A stretch of DNA of 18,894 nucleotides from Bacilli bacterium (GTDB taxonomy: Bacteria; Bacillota_I; Bacilli_A; RF39; UBA660). Shown here piece after piece: positions 8,046 to 14,932 of this stretch. A program made the position numbers and the translations under genes. Each line of letters begins with the position of its first letter. Positions within the stretch are counted from its first letter, which is position 1. Where the stretch lies: assembly GCA_017888105.1 (NCBI GenBank), contig JAGHGS010000053.1, positions 1-18,894 on the forward strand. Direction: 5' to 3'. Below the pieces are notes generated by a model, which saw nothing but the letters and a program-made list of their open reading frames with translations, was not told the origin of the DNA and did no database searches.

Positions 8046-8079
8046 AATGCAGATATTTTTACCTGTATTTTTCTTTTTT
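8044..8079 (+). terminator. Intrinsic terminator after the surface protein gene
   Basis: AAAATGCAG (8044-8052) pairs with CTGTATTTT (8063-8071) across a ten-base loop, with one G-U pair. A T-rich tract runs to 8079. It overlaps the stop codon of the preceding gene. Confidence 0.6.
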
Positions 8080-8085
8080 ATTTTG

Positions 8086-8094
8086 TGTTATAAT
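8086..8094 (+). promoter_or_regulatory. Extended -10 promoter of the HdeD-like/methyltransferase/rhodanese operon
   Basis: TGTTATAAT: a perfect TATAAT (8089-8094) with TG one base upstream. No good -35 is visible, as is usual for extended -10 promoters. The ribosome site AGAGGTG (8102-8108) and ATG 8113 follow closely. Confidence 0.6.
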
Positions 8095-8112
8095 TATTCC
8101 AAGAGGTGTGTT

Positions 8113-8637
8113 ATGAATAAAAAAGAATTAGTTGATTTAATTACAGGGATATCTTTAATGCTAATAGCAGGTGTAATATTATTATTACCAACATTTAAAG
8201 TAAATGATTTAGGTTTTATTTTAAAAACCGTATTTGGTTTTTATGCACTAATTAAATTAACCCAGTTTATATTAATATTAAAAGAAAAAGATTTTGAAAG
8301 TTTATTTACTTTCCTTATTTCTTTAGGAGCTTTTATTAGTTTATTCTTAATTAATTTAACAACTAAAAATATGGTACTTATTTTAATGATTTGGATGGGG
8401 CTCATGTGTTTAATTAAATTAAAAAAAGCAGACTTTTATCATGATAAAAAAAATAAAATGTGGATATTACGTTTATTCATTTTATTTGCATTCCTAACAT
8501 CAGGATTACTTACTGGATTGAACCTTTATTATGAAGCATCGGTTCAAACGATTATTGTTGGTTTCTTCTTCCTTATAAATGGAATCCTAGATATTGTAGA
8601 TCCAATTGCCCTATATTTAATGGAGAATAGCAAATGA
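8113..8637 (+). CDS. Six-helix membrane protein, DUF308/HdeD-like
   Basis: A 174-residue integral membrane protein. The frame is open back to an ATG at 8047, but that stretch contains the terminator stem, the T-tract and the -10 box. ATG 8113 has AGAGGTG four bases upstream, so I use it. About six hydrophobic helices alternate with short charged loops: near 9-26, 31-53, 59-78, 82-98, 113-132 and 137-160. The layout and the repeated glycine-rich helices (GISLMLIAGVILLLP near the start, VGFFFLINGILDIVDP near the end) resemble the HdeD/DUF308 family, linked to acid resistance in enterobacteria. The similarity is by pattern only, and its role here is unknown. Its stop overlaps the methyltransferase start (ATGA). 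Confidence 0.65.
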   Translation: MNKKELVDLITGISLMLIAGVILLLPTFKVNDLGFILKTVFGFYALIKLTQFILILKEKDFESLFTFLISLGAFISLFLINLTTKNMVLILMIWMGLMCLIKLKKADFYHDKKNKMWILRLFILFAFLTSGLLTGLNLYYEASVQTIIVGFFFLINGILDIVDPIALYLMENSK

Positions 8638-9500
8638 AATTAATAACGGATTTTAATGAATATCAAATATTAGATTTAAATAATGGAAAAAAACTAGAAT
8701 CATGGAATGGGGTAATATTAAGTAGACCAGATCCCCAAGTAATATGGAACAAAGAAGAAACAGAAACATGGAAGAAAGTTGATGCAATATATGATCGCAG
8801 TAATACCGGTGGAGGAAAATGGAATTTAAAAGGAAATGTTCCATCATCTTGGATAATCAATTATCATGATTTAAAATTTAATTTAAAATTAATGGGATTT
8901 AAGCATACTGGATTATTTCCAGAGCAAGCTTACAATTGGAATTTAATTCGCGAAAAAATTAGAAATGCAAATAGAGAAATTAAGGTATTAAATTTATTTG
9001 CATATACGGGTGCTGCAACTATAGCAGCCCTAAAAGAAGGAGCAAGTGTGGTTCATGTAGATTCTTCTCGTGGCATGATTGATTGGGCAAAAGAAAATGT
9101 AAAATTAAACCATTTAGAAAATGCTCCGGTTCGTTTTTTAGTAGATGATGTAAGAAAATTTGTAAAAAGAGAAATACGAAGAGGAAATAAATATGATATA
9201 ATCATAATGGATCCACCATCTTTTGGAAGGGGATCTAAAAGCGAAGTATGGAATATTGAATCCGATTTAGATGATTTAATCAAAGATACAGCAGAACTAT
9301 TAAGTGATAATCCGCTTCTGTTTATCATTAATTCTTATACAACGGGTTTATCAAAAACGGTTTTAGAAGATATTCTTTATTTAAGAGTAAATAATAAATG
9401 GAAAGGTACCATTAGTAGCGATGAACTAGGATTACCAGTAAATAATTCGAATTTAATATTACCATGTGGAATTTATGCAAGATGGGAGAATATAAAATGA
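8634..9500 (+). CDS. Class I SAM-dependent methyltransferase, RlmI/COG1092-like
   Basis: A 288-residue enzyme expected to transfer a methyl group from S-adenosylmethionine, most likely to RNA. The start overlaps the upstream stop by four bases, with GGAG about eight bases before it. The N-terminal part (1-about 110) carries family-typical stretches such as WNGVILSRPDPQVIW. The Rossmann fold follows, with the SAM-binding motif VLNLFAYTGAAT (118-129), an acidic VHVDSS strand end, a DDVRKF segment, and the catalytic-face motif DPPSF (193-197). These match the Methyltrans_SAM (PF10672) group that includes the 23S rRNA cytosine methyltransferase RlmI. It lacks the PUA domain of full-length RlmI and shows no obvious catalytic Cys near DPPSF, so the exact base modified cannot be stated. 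It overlaps the rhodanese gene by ATGA. Confidence 0.9.
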   Translation: MKLITDFNEYQILDLNNGKKLESWNGVILSRPDPQVIWNKEETETWKKVDAIYDRSNTGGGKWNLKGNVPSSWIINYHDLKFNLKLMGFKHTGLFPEQAYNWNLIREKIRNANREIKVLNLFAYTGAATIAALKEGASVVHVDSSRGMIDWAKENVKLNHLENAPVRFLVDDVRKFVKREIRRGNKYDIIIMDPPSFGRGSKSEVWNIESDLDDLIKDTAELLSDNPLLFIINSYTTGLSKTVLEDILYLRVNNKWKGTISSDELGLPVNNSNLILPCGIYARWENIK

Positions 9501-9859
9501 AATATATCGTTTTATTTTTAACATGTTTTTTATTATTTGGCTGTTCTTCTGATAAAACAGAAGAATTCACTTATCAGAAAATTGATAGCACCAAAGCTTT
9601 AGAAATCATGGTGGAAAGTGAAAACTATCAAATCATTGATGTAAGAACAAGAGAAGAATATGCAGAAGATCATCTTGAAGGAGCTTTCAATATTCCTTAT
9701 GATGAAATCAACGAATTTATGGGAATTGATAAAAATACTGTATTATTTGTTTACTGTAAAAGTGGTGCTCGAAGTAAAATAGCAACTGAAACATTAATTG
9801 ATTTAGGTTATGAAGTTTATGATTTAGGGGCTTATGAAAACATTAATTTAGAAGAATAA
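9497..9859 (+). CDS. Rhodanese-domain lipoprotein
   Basis: A 120-residue exported lipoprotein with one sulfurtransferase domain. I take ATG 9497, which follows GGGAGAA and is fused to the upstream stop. The longer in-frame start at 9464 would spoil the signal peptide. Residues 1-15 are a short signal peptide ending in the lipobox LFGC, so Cys16 should be lipidated and the domain held on the outer membrane face. The rhodanese fold has the IIDVRTREEY strand, HLEGAFNIP, and the active-site loop CKSGARS with catalytic Cys87. The family moves sulfane sulfur or acts in redox and sulfide handling; the substrate here is unknown. The C-terminus is close to the minimal fold and ends in an acidic tail. 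Confidence 0.92.
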   Translation: MKYIVLFLTCFLLFGCSSDKTEEFTYQKIDSTKALEIMVESENYQIIDVRTREEYAEDHLEGAFNIPYDEINEFMGIDKNTVLFVYCKSGARSKIATETLIDLGYEVYDLGAYENINLEE

Positions 9860-9907
9860 TCTAGACATATTTTCATATATTTAATTAGAAAGTCGAGGAA
9901 AAAATAT

Positions 9908-10168
9908 ATGGAAATATTAAAAGTATCTAGCAAATCAAATCCCAGTAAAGTAGCGGGAGCAATTGCCAATATATTTAGAGAGAAAGGCAGTGTAGAAATT
10001 CAAACAATTGGAGCTGGTTCTCTTAATCAAGCCATTAAAGGAATAGCAATTGCCAGAGGTTTCGTAGCACCTAGTGGTGATAATCTAGTTGTAATACCAG
10101 CCTTTAATGATGTCGTAATTAATGGCGAAGATAAAACAGCCATGAAACTAATAGTAACAAAAAAATAG
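9908..10168 (+). CDS. spoVS: Stage V sporulation protein S
   Basis: An 86-residue protein matching SpoVS in full length and sequence style: start MEILKVSSKSNPSKVAGAIA, GAGSLNQAIKGIAIARGFVA in the middle (about 38-57), and the VIPAFNDVVINGE segment near the end. SpoVS is a small Alba-like nucleic-acid-binding protein. In Bacillus subtilis it affects spore coat assembly, septation and cell separation, and it also occurs in bacteria that do not sporulate. AGGA lies nine bases before the ATG. No convincing promoter is seen in the 48-base gap after the rhodanese gene, so it may be co-transcribed with that operon. A terminator follows at once. Nothing else in the window is sporulation-specific. Confidence 0.95.
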   Translation: MEILKVSSKSNPSKVAGAIANIFREKGSVEIQTIGAGSLNQAIKGIAIARGFVAPSGDNLVVIPAFNDVVINGEDKTAMKLIVTKK

Positions 10169-10196
10169 AGTCGACCTAAAGTTGACTTTTTCTTTT
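10169..10196 (+). terminator. Intrinsic terminator after spoVS
   Basis: AGTCGAC (10169-10175) pairs with GTTGACT (10181-10187), with one G-U pair, across loop CTAAA. TTTTTCTTTT follows. The stem overlaps the last part of the spoVS stop region. Confidence 0.85.
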
Positions 10197-10238
10197 ACCT
10201 TTTTTCACTTTACCCTAGCACTTATATTAAAAATAATT

Positions 10239-10244
10239 TATAAT
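10239..10244 (+). promoter_or_regulatory. -10 box of the six-gene operon
   Basis: A perfect TATAAT, with a strong ribosome site AGGGTGAG (10251-10258) just downstream and ATG at 10263. The -35 region is poor (TAGCAC at 17-base spacing). It is the only good promoter seen between the spoVS terminator and the terminator at 14854-14889. Confidence 0.5.
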
Positions 10245-10262
10245 AATATTAGGGTGAGACTT

Positions 10263-10502
10263 ATGAATGAAATAATATTAGAAGATGTAGAAGGAAATAA
10301 AACAAAAGCAACGTTCCTATTTACTCATTTTGATTATAATTTTAGCAAAAATTATATAGTTTATTTAGTGGATAATGATTTATTAGCATCTTCTTATGAA
10401 ATCGTAGATGATAAATATATTATTAACAATGATTTATCAAGTAGTGAATATGATATGATTGATAAAGTAATTGAAAGTAAAATGGGTGAAGAAAGTGAAT
10501 AA
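10263..10502 (+). CDS. DUF1292 family protein (YrzB-like)
   Basis: A 79-residue acidic cytoplasmic protein. An open frame reaches back to 10182 but crosses the spoVS terminator and the -10 box; ATG 10263 has AGGGTGAG upstream and gives the family's usual length. The pattern fits DUF1292 (YrzB family): an opening MNEIILEDVEGN, a central FLFTHFDYNFSKNYIVYLVD strand pair (about 18-37), SSYEIVDD, and an acidic helical end. DUF1292 proteins are widespread in Bacillota and mostly lie near ruvX/alaS-type genes; their function is not known. Here the gene instead heads a unit with a lytic transglycosylase, and its last codons hold the ribosome site and start of that gene. Confidence 0.75.
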   Translation: MNEIILEDVEGNKTKATFLFTHFDYNFSKNYIVYLVDNDLLASSYEIVDDKYIINNDLSSSEYDMIDKVIESKMGEESE

Positions 10503-11739
10503 ATTTTATATAGATGAAAATAGAGGAAGACAATATTATGCTTATAAATATCAAAATAATGAAATCAATTATATTACTTTAAATAAGGAAGATATAAGAG
10601 TATTATTATCGAGTCTATCAAAAAGTCAAATTAGTCAAATTAAAGATAGAGATAAAAGTATGGAAATCATTTTTAATAATGGACTAACATTAATTGTAGA
10701 TAATCTTCAAGTTTTTCAGCCTCATCATGATAATTATGATAATTATTTTCAACTTCTATTAATGAAATTAAAACAATTTATTGAAAAAGAAACTATAAAG
10801 AAATACAAGAAAAATTTACCTATAAATTATACACCAAAAGTAAATCGTAAAAGAAAAAATAACTTACCTACTAAGCAAATTATTGCTGGTGCCATGTCCT
10901 TTGTTATTGGAACATCTCTAATTTCTGGATTAATAAATAAAGAAATAAAAAAGGCAAATGAAGAAACAATATCTATTTCTACAAATTATGAAATGCCAAA
11001 AAAAGAATTACAAAAAGAAATAGAACAAGATTTAGCAGTGGTGATTCCAGATAGTATAGTAGCTTTAGCTTTTGAAGATCGAACGGAAAGTAATAGAGTA
11101 GATGATGAAACAAGTAAATTAGAAGAAACCAACCAATATTTTGGCTCATATATCGAAAAGTACTCAATACGCTATGGCTTGCCTTATGATATAGTTAGTG
11201 CTCAAATTACGCAAGAAAGACCAAATATAGAAAATGGTGTTTGTGAAAATATTTGCCAAATTACGTATGATTATTTTGTTGGACAGACAATGGTTGTACC
11301 AATCTATAATGAACAAGGTTTTACCGGAGAATATGATACTTTTTTAGTAACGAAAGAAATGCTTGATACTCCAGAAGGCAATATTCGAGTAGGAGTTGCT
11401 TATTTAAGAACATGTGTAGATCGCTTTAATAGCCTTATTTTAGGATTATTTTCTTATAATCAAGGAGAATCAACTTTAGGAATAGCTTGCAATTATTATG
11501 GACTGGATAAAGAAAATTATTTAGGCGATGAAAATGCTATAAAAGCACGAGACTTAATTAATCGATATTATGAAGAACAAAATAAGAGTCATGGAGATGC
11601 AAATTATTTAGAACATGTTTTTAGTTATTTAGAATTATCGGATAGGGGTTCTAAAGTTTTAGAGTATTATTTAGGAAGTGAGAAAAAAGCCATAGAAATT
11701 AATAATACTTTGATGTATAATAATAGCCTTAGCAGGTGA
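10495..11739 (+). CDS. Membrane-anchored SLT-type lytic transglycosylase-like protein
   Basis: A 414-residue protein predicted to cut peptidoglycan glycan strands outside the membrane. I place the start at GTG 10495 because GGTGA lies five bases upstream; the codon overlaps the upstream stop. A TTG at 10471 would add eight residues. Residues 1-about 120 are cytoplasmic and basic towards the end. A single helix (about 129-148) is followed by an external linker. The SLT-like domain covers about 214-335: YSIRYGLPYDIVSAQITQER with the presumed catalytic Glu241, a CQITYDYF stretch where the family has its GLMQI-like segment, TPEGNIRVGVAYLR, and LFSYNQGE like the usual AYNAG. A long N-terminal cytoplasmic domain is unusual for this class. 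Catalytic activity is likely, not proven. Confidence 0.8.
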   Translation: MNKFYIDENRGRQYYAYKYQNNEINYITLNKEDIRVLLSSLSKSQISQIKDRDKSMEIIFNNGLTLIVDNLQVFQPHHDNYDNYFQLLLMKLKQFIEKETIKKYKKNLPINYTPKVNRKRKNNLPTKQIIAGAMSFVIGTSLISGLINKEIKKANEETISISTNYEMPKKELQKEIEQDLAVVIPDSIVALAFEDRTESNRVDDETSKLEETNQYFGSYIEKYSIRYGLPYDIVSAQITQERPNIENGVCENICQITYDYFVGQTMVVPIYNEQGFTGEYDTFLVTKEMLDTPEGNIRVGVAYLRTCVDRFNSLILGLFSYNQGESTLGIACNYYGLDKENYLGDENAIKARDLINRYYEEQNKSHGDANYLEHVFSYLELSDRGSKVLEYYLGSEKKAIEINNTLMYNNSLSR

Positions 11740-11743
11740 TGAA

Positions 11744-12454
11744 ATGAAAAGAGTCGTTTTAGTAACGGGTGCATCTCGTGGTCTAGGAGCAAGTATTGCG
11801 AGAATTTTTTTAGAAAATGAGGATATTGTCTATGTAAATTATAATCATAGCAAAGAACAAGCCGAAGAGTTATGTCAAAAATATAAACTAGCCATACCAA
11901 TAAAATGTGATGTATCAAATGAAATACAAGTAAAAGAAATGATTGATAAAATAAAAGAAGAACAGGGACATTTAGATATTATAATTAATAATGCTGGAAT
12001 TGCGAGAGATTCTTTAGTTGAAGATAAAACAAAAGAAACATTTAGAAGTGTAATAGATACCAACTTAATTGGCCCATTTTTAGTATGTAAATATGGTAGA
12101 AGTATAATGGAGCAAGGAAGTATTGTAAATATTGCTTCAACGAATGGAATAGATACCTATTATCCTTATAGTATGGATTATGATGCATCAAAAGCTGGAC
12201 TTATTTCTTTAACTCACAATTTAGCAGTAGAATATGCCCCACTAATTCGGGTAAATGCTGTTTCTCCTGGCTGGATTAATACGGATATGAATAAAGAATT
12301 AGATGGAGGGTTTAAAAAAGAAGAATGTGAAAAAATACTTTTAAAAAGATTTGCTGATCCAACAGAAATAGCAAATGTTGTCTTTTTCTTATGCAGTAAT
12401 GAAGCTAGTTATATTAATAACTCAATTATTAGAGTTGATGGTGGATCCAAATAA
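11744..12454 (+). CDS. Short-chain dehydrogenase/reductase, FabG-like
   Basis: A 236-residue NAD(P)-dependent oxidoreductase of the classical SDR family. The cofactor motif TGASRGLG is at residues 8-15, NNAG at 82-85, the catalytic Ser at 132 (IAST), and the Tyr/Lys pair in YDASK at Tyr146 and Lys150. VNAVSPGWINTDM follows, and the C-terminal VDGG is typical of FabG-like enzymes. The family reduces or oxidises carbonyls and alcohols; FabG itself makes 3-hydroxyacyl-ACP. No other fatty-acid genes are nearby, so a special substrate linked to the following genes is as likely as FabG function. AGGTGATG precedes the ATG and overlaps the upstream stop; spacing to the next gene is nine bases. Confidence 0.93.
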   Translation: MKRVVLVTGASRGLGASIARIFLENEDIVYVNYNHSKEQAEELCQKYKLAIPIKCDVSNEIQVKEMIDKIKEEQGHLDIIINNAGIARDSLVEDKTKETFRSVIDTNLIGPFLVCKYGRSIMEQGSIVNIASTNGIDTYYPYSMDYDASKAGLISLTHNLAVEYAPLIRVNAVSPGWINTDMNKELDGGFKKEECEKILLKRFADPTEIANVVFFLCSNEASYINNSIIRVDGGSK

Positions 12455-12463
12455 GGAGAATAT

Positions 12464-12865
12464 ATGATATCAGTAACAATTATTTTTAATGAAAATGAAT
12501 TAGACTTACCTGTAACTCATCTAGAATCAAAAGAACCATATCATAATAATTTGATCATGCGAATATGTGAAGCATATGAAATAGATATAGATAAAAATAA
12601 TTATGTAGATGATTTAGTAAAACAAAATCACATTATAATTACCTCCACAAATAATGCTTTATTATGCTATATTCCATGCTCTATAACAGAAAAACAATGG
12701 GAATCGTTAAAAGATTTAAAAGAATATTTTAGTAAATTTCAAGGGTTTTATGGAAGTATTATGCAAGAAAGCCCAATTCAATTTTTTAAAGAAGGACAAA
12801 TTGATCCAACGGTAGAACAATTTTTAGAATATATAAAAGATTTTTGTATTTCAAAAACAAGATAA
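12464..12865 (+). CDS. Unknown 133-residue cytoplasmic protein
   Basis: I do not recognise this protein. It has no signal peptide or membrane helix. A beta-type start (MISVTIIFNENELDLPV) leads to an alternating segment with a short cysteine-containing strand (LLCYIPCSI, about 66-74). A C-terminal aromatic helical part follows (about 77-130). Its start is well supported: AAGGAG lies seven bases before the ATG. It sits tightly between the SDR and the PLP enzyme genes (gaps of 9 and 18 bases), so it is probably made with them and could be a partner or accessory protein. The two cysteines could matter but nothing shows metal binding. Confidence 0.6.
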   Translation: MISVTIIFNENELDLPVTHLESKEPYHNNLIMRICEAYEIDIDKNNYVDDLVKQNHIIITSTNNALLCYIPCSITEKQWESLKDLKEYFSKFQGFYGSIMQESPIQFFKEGQIDPTVEQFLEYIKDFCISKTR

Positions 12866-12883
12866 TAAAAAAGGAGTAAAAAA

Positions 12884-14128
12884 ATGATAGATGAATTAGT
12901 AAAAAAGGGAGAACTAGAATGTACAGATATATTTAAACAAATTGATGAAACAGAAAGCTATTTTAGTAGATTAGTATTAGATGCTTTTCAAAAAGAAAAT
13001 ATTAACGAAAGTCATTTTAATATGACAACTGGATATGGTTATAATGATTTAGGAAGAGATGCTTGTGAAAGGGTATTCGCTAGAGTTTTAAAAGGAGAAT
13101 CAGCACTTGTAAGAAATCAATTTATTAGTGGTTCCCATGCATTATCTACGACTCTTTTTGCTTTACTACGTCCTGGTGATACCATGATGTCCATAACAGG
13201 CCTACCCTATGATACCTTACATGAGGTAATAGGAATTAAAGAAAACCCCAGCTCATTAAAAAGTTTTGGAATTCATTATGAACAAATTGATTTAATAAAT
13301 GATCATTTTGATACCGATCAAATCTTAAAAACATTAAAAGAAAAAAAGATTAAATTAATTGAAATTCAAAGAAGTAGAGGATATAGCAATCGAAAAAGCA
13401 TTTTAGTAAAAGAGATTGGCGAAATCATAACAAAAATTAGAGAAGTAGATAAAGAAGTAATTATTATGGTAGATAATTGTTACTGTGAAATGGTAGAAAC
13501 TATTTCTCCACTAGAAGTAGGAGCAAACGTTATTGTAGGATCTTTAATCAAAAATTTAGGAGCTTCCATAGCAAGCAATGGTGCTTATATTTGTGGAGAT
13601 GAAAAGTTAATTAAACTTTGTGCAGAACGATTAAATTTACCAGGAGAGGGAATCGATGTTGGTCCAAGCCTAGGGGCTACTAAGAGTATCTTGCAAGGAT
13701 TGTATTTTGCACCAAGTGTAGTAGCATCAAGCCTAAAAACTGCTGTTTTAACATCTTACCTTCTCGAACATTTAGGATTTAGTGTATCACCAAAATATAA
13801 AGAACCTCGTGCTGATATTGTAGAAGCAATCACTTTCCGTAATAGAGAACTTTTAATAAAATACGTACAAGGAATAGAGAAATATTCACCAATTGATTCA
13901 AATACATTACCGATACCAGCACCAATGCCGGGATATGATGATGATATTATTATGGCAAGCGGATCTTTTACCCAAGGATCAAGCATTGAACTTTCTTGTG
14001 ATGGACCATTAAGAGAACCATATATAGCTTATCAACAAGGTGGAGTAACTTATAACTATGGTAAAATCGCTATAGTAAATGCAATTAAAGAACTATTAGC
14101 TAAAAAAGAAGAAGAAAACAATGAATAA
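12884..14128 (+). CDS. PLP-dependent methionine gamma-lyase family protein (COG4100, YnbB-like)
   Basis: A 414-residue fold-type I pyridoxal-phosphate enzyme of the Met_gamma_lyase family (PF06838), also called aluminium resistance protein or YnbB in Bacillus. Family features are the GYGYNDLGRDACERVFARVLKGE block (about 46-68), RNQFISGSHAL, LRPGDTMMSITGLPYDT, an acidic MVDNCYCE strand, and the presumed Schiff-base lysine Lys223 in GSLIKNLGASI. The C-terminal domain has PAPMPGYDDD and FTQGSSIELSCDGPLREPY. The length matches the family. True substrates in this family are poorly known; C-S lyase activity is suggested by relatives, not proven. AAGGAG precedes the ATG. It overlaps the PP-loop gene by eight bases, implying translational coupling. 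Confidence 0.93.
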   Translation: MIDELVKKGELECTDIFKQIDETESYFSRLVLDAFQKENINESHFNMTTGYGYNDLGRDACERVFARVLKGESALVRNQFISGSHALSTTLFALLRPGDTMMSITGLPYDTLHEVIGIKENPSSLKSFGIHYEQIDLINDHFDTDQILKTLKEKKIKLIEIQRSRGYSNRKSILVKEIGEIITKIREVDKEVIIMVDNCYCEMVETISPLEVGANVIVGSLIKNLGASIASNGAYICGDEKLIKLCAERLNLPGEGIDVGPSLGATKSILQGLYFAPSVVASSLKTAVLTSYLLEHLGFSVSPKYKEPRADIVEAITFRNRELLIKYVQGIEKYSPIDSNTLPIPAPMPGYDDDIIMASGSFTQGSSIELSCDGPLREPYIAYQQGGVTYNYGKIAIVNAIKELLAKKEEENNE

Positions 14129-14837
14129 AGAAAAAGTATTAGTATTGTTCTCCGGTGGTCTTGATTCCATGCTAACAACTTGCAAAATCGTAGAAGAAGG
14201 ATATCATGCTGTTTTAGTACATTATGATAATGGATCTAGTAAAGGAAGCAGCAATGTTTATACTGCTGCCAATCGTTTAATTGAAAGATACGGTAGCAAT
14301 TTGGTTAGCTTTTGGGGAATTGGTAAAACGGTAGGTTATTTCAAAGTTTTAAGAGATGTTGTTTGGAATATGTCGACAAAAGAATTAGCTCAAAAATACC
14401 CAGAACTTTATCCTTATCAATTTATTTGTTTAGCCTGTCGAACAGCGATGTATATTTATAGTATATTATTATGTAAAAAATTAAACATTAGCATAATTGC
14501 CGAAGGAGCTAGAAAAAGTCAGTTATTTGCAATTGAACAAGATTCCATGTTAAAAAAATATCAAGATTTATTAAATGAATATGGAATTCAATTATTAACA
14601 CCGGTTTTAGAATTAGAAAATGACTATGAACGAGAAATAGAACTATTAATGAGGTCCATCTCTCCAAGTACTTTAGAACCTCAGTGTTATTTAGGAGTGC
14701 CTATGAAGGAAAAACTCACGGAAAGAGAAGAGCAAGAAGTGGTAAATGTATACAGCAATGAATTAGAATGCCTTTCTAAAAAACTAATAAAGAAATCTGA
14801 AAAAATTGATTTAGATCCACGTGGCAAATTATTTTAA
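14121..14837 (+). CDS. PP-loop superfamily ATPase with a CxxC motif
   Basis: A 238-residue enzyme with the adenylating PP-loop SGGLDS (residues 11-16) on a first beta strand (KVLVLF). Members activate a carbonyl or nucleobase by AMP transfer, for example QueC, ThiI, TtcA, MnmA and NadE. The general outline resembles QueC-like or tRNA thiolation enzymes: YDNG, a long helical region, CLAC (Cys103 and Cys106), then IIAEGARKSQLF. It lacks QueC's cysteine-rich C-terminal zinc cluster and has no partner THUMP or ferredoxin domain, so I cannot name a specific enzyme. It starts inside the end of the PLP gene with only a weak purine-rich ribosome site, so it depends on coupling. It is the last gene before the terminator at 14854-14889. 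Confidence 0.8.
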   Translation: MNKEKVLVLFSGGLDSMLTTCKIVEEGYHAVLVHYDNGSSKGSSNVYTAANRLIERYGSNLVSFWGIGKTVGYFKVLRDVVWNMSTKELAQKYPELYPYQFICLACRTAMYIYSILLCKKLNISIIAEGARKSQLFAIEQDSMLKKYQDLLNEYGIQLLTPVLELENDYEREIELLMRSISPSTLEPQCYLGVPMKEKLTEREEQEVVNVYSNELECLSKKLIKKSEKIDLDPRGKLF

Positions 14838-14853
14838 TAAAAGTATTAATAAC

Positions 14854-14889
14854 GAGCTTTTTATATGAATTATAAGTTGCTCTTTTTTT
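14854..14889 (+). terminator. Intrinsic terminator after the PP-loop gene
   Basis: GAGCTTTTTATA (14854-14865) pairs with TATAAGTTGCTC (14871-14882) with two mismatches and one G-U pair, then a run of seven T. It closes the six-gene unit. No good promoter is seen between this point and the next gene; TATACT (14900-14905) with TTGCTC inside the terminator at 16-base spacing is the best candidate. Confidence 0.75.
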
Positions 14890-14932
14890 AATTATGTTAT
14901 ATACTTAAAATAATAGAATAGAGAGTGTCATT

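Noticed and set aside
8047..8112. N-terminal extension of the HdeD-like protein
   Set aside because: This stretch holds the preceding terminator, its T-tract and the extended -10 promoter; ATG 8113 has its own ribosome site.
9464..9496. Longer start for the rhodanese lipoprotein
   Set aside because: It would put twelve extra residues before a normal lipoprotein signal peptide; the ribosome site fits ATG 9497.
10182..10262. N-terminal extension of the DUF1292 protein
   Set aside because: It crosses the spoVS terminator and the TATAAT box, and gives an extra hydrophobic segment foreign to the family.
14121..14837. Naming the PP-loop protein queC
   Set aside because: The C-terminal zinc-binding cysteine cluster is absent and no queD, queE or queF gene is nearby.
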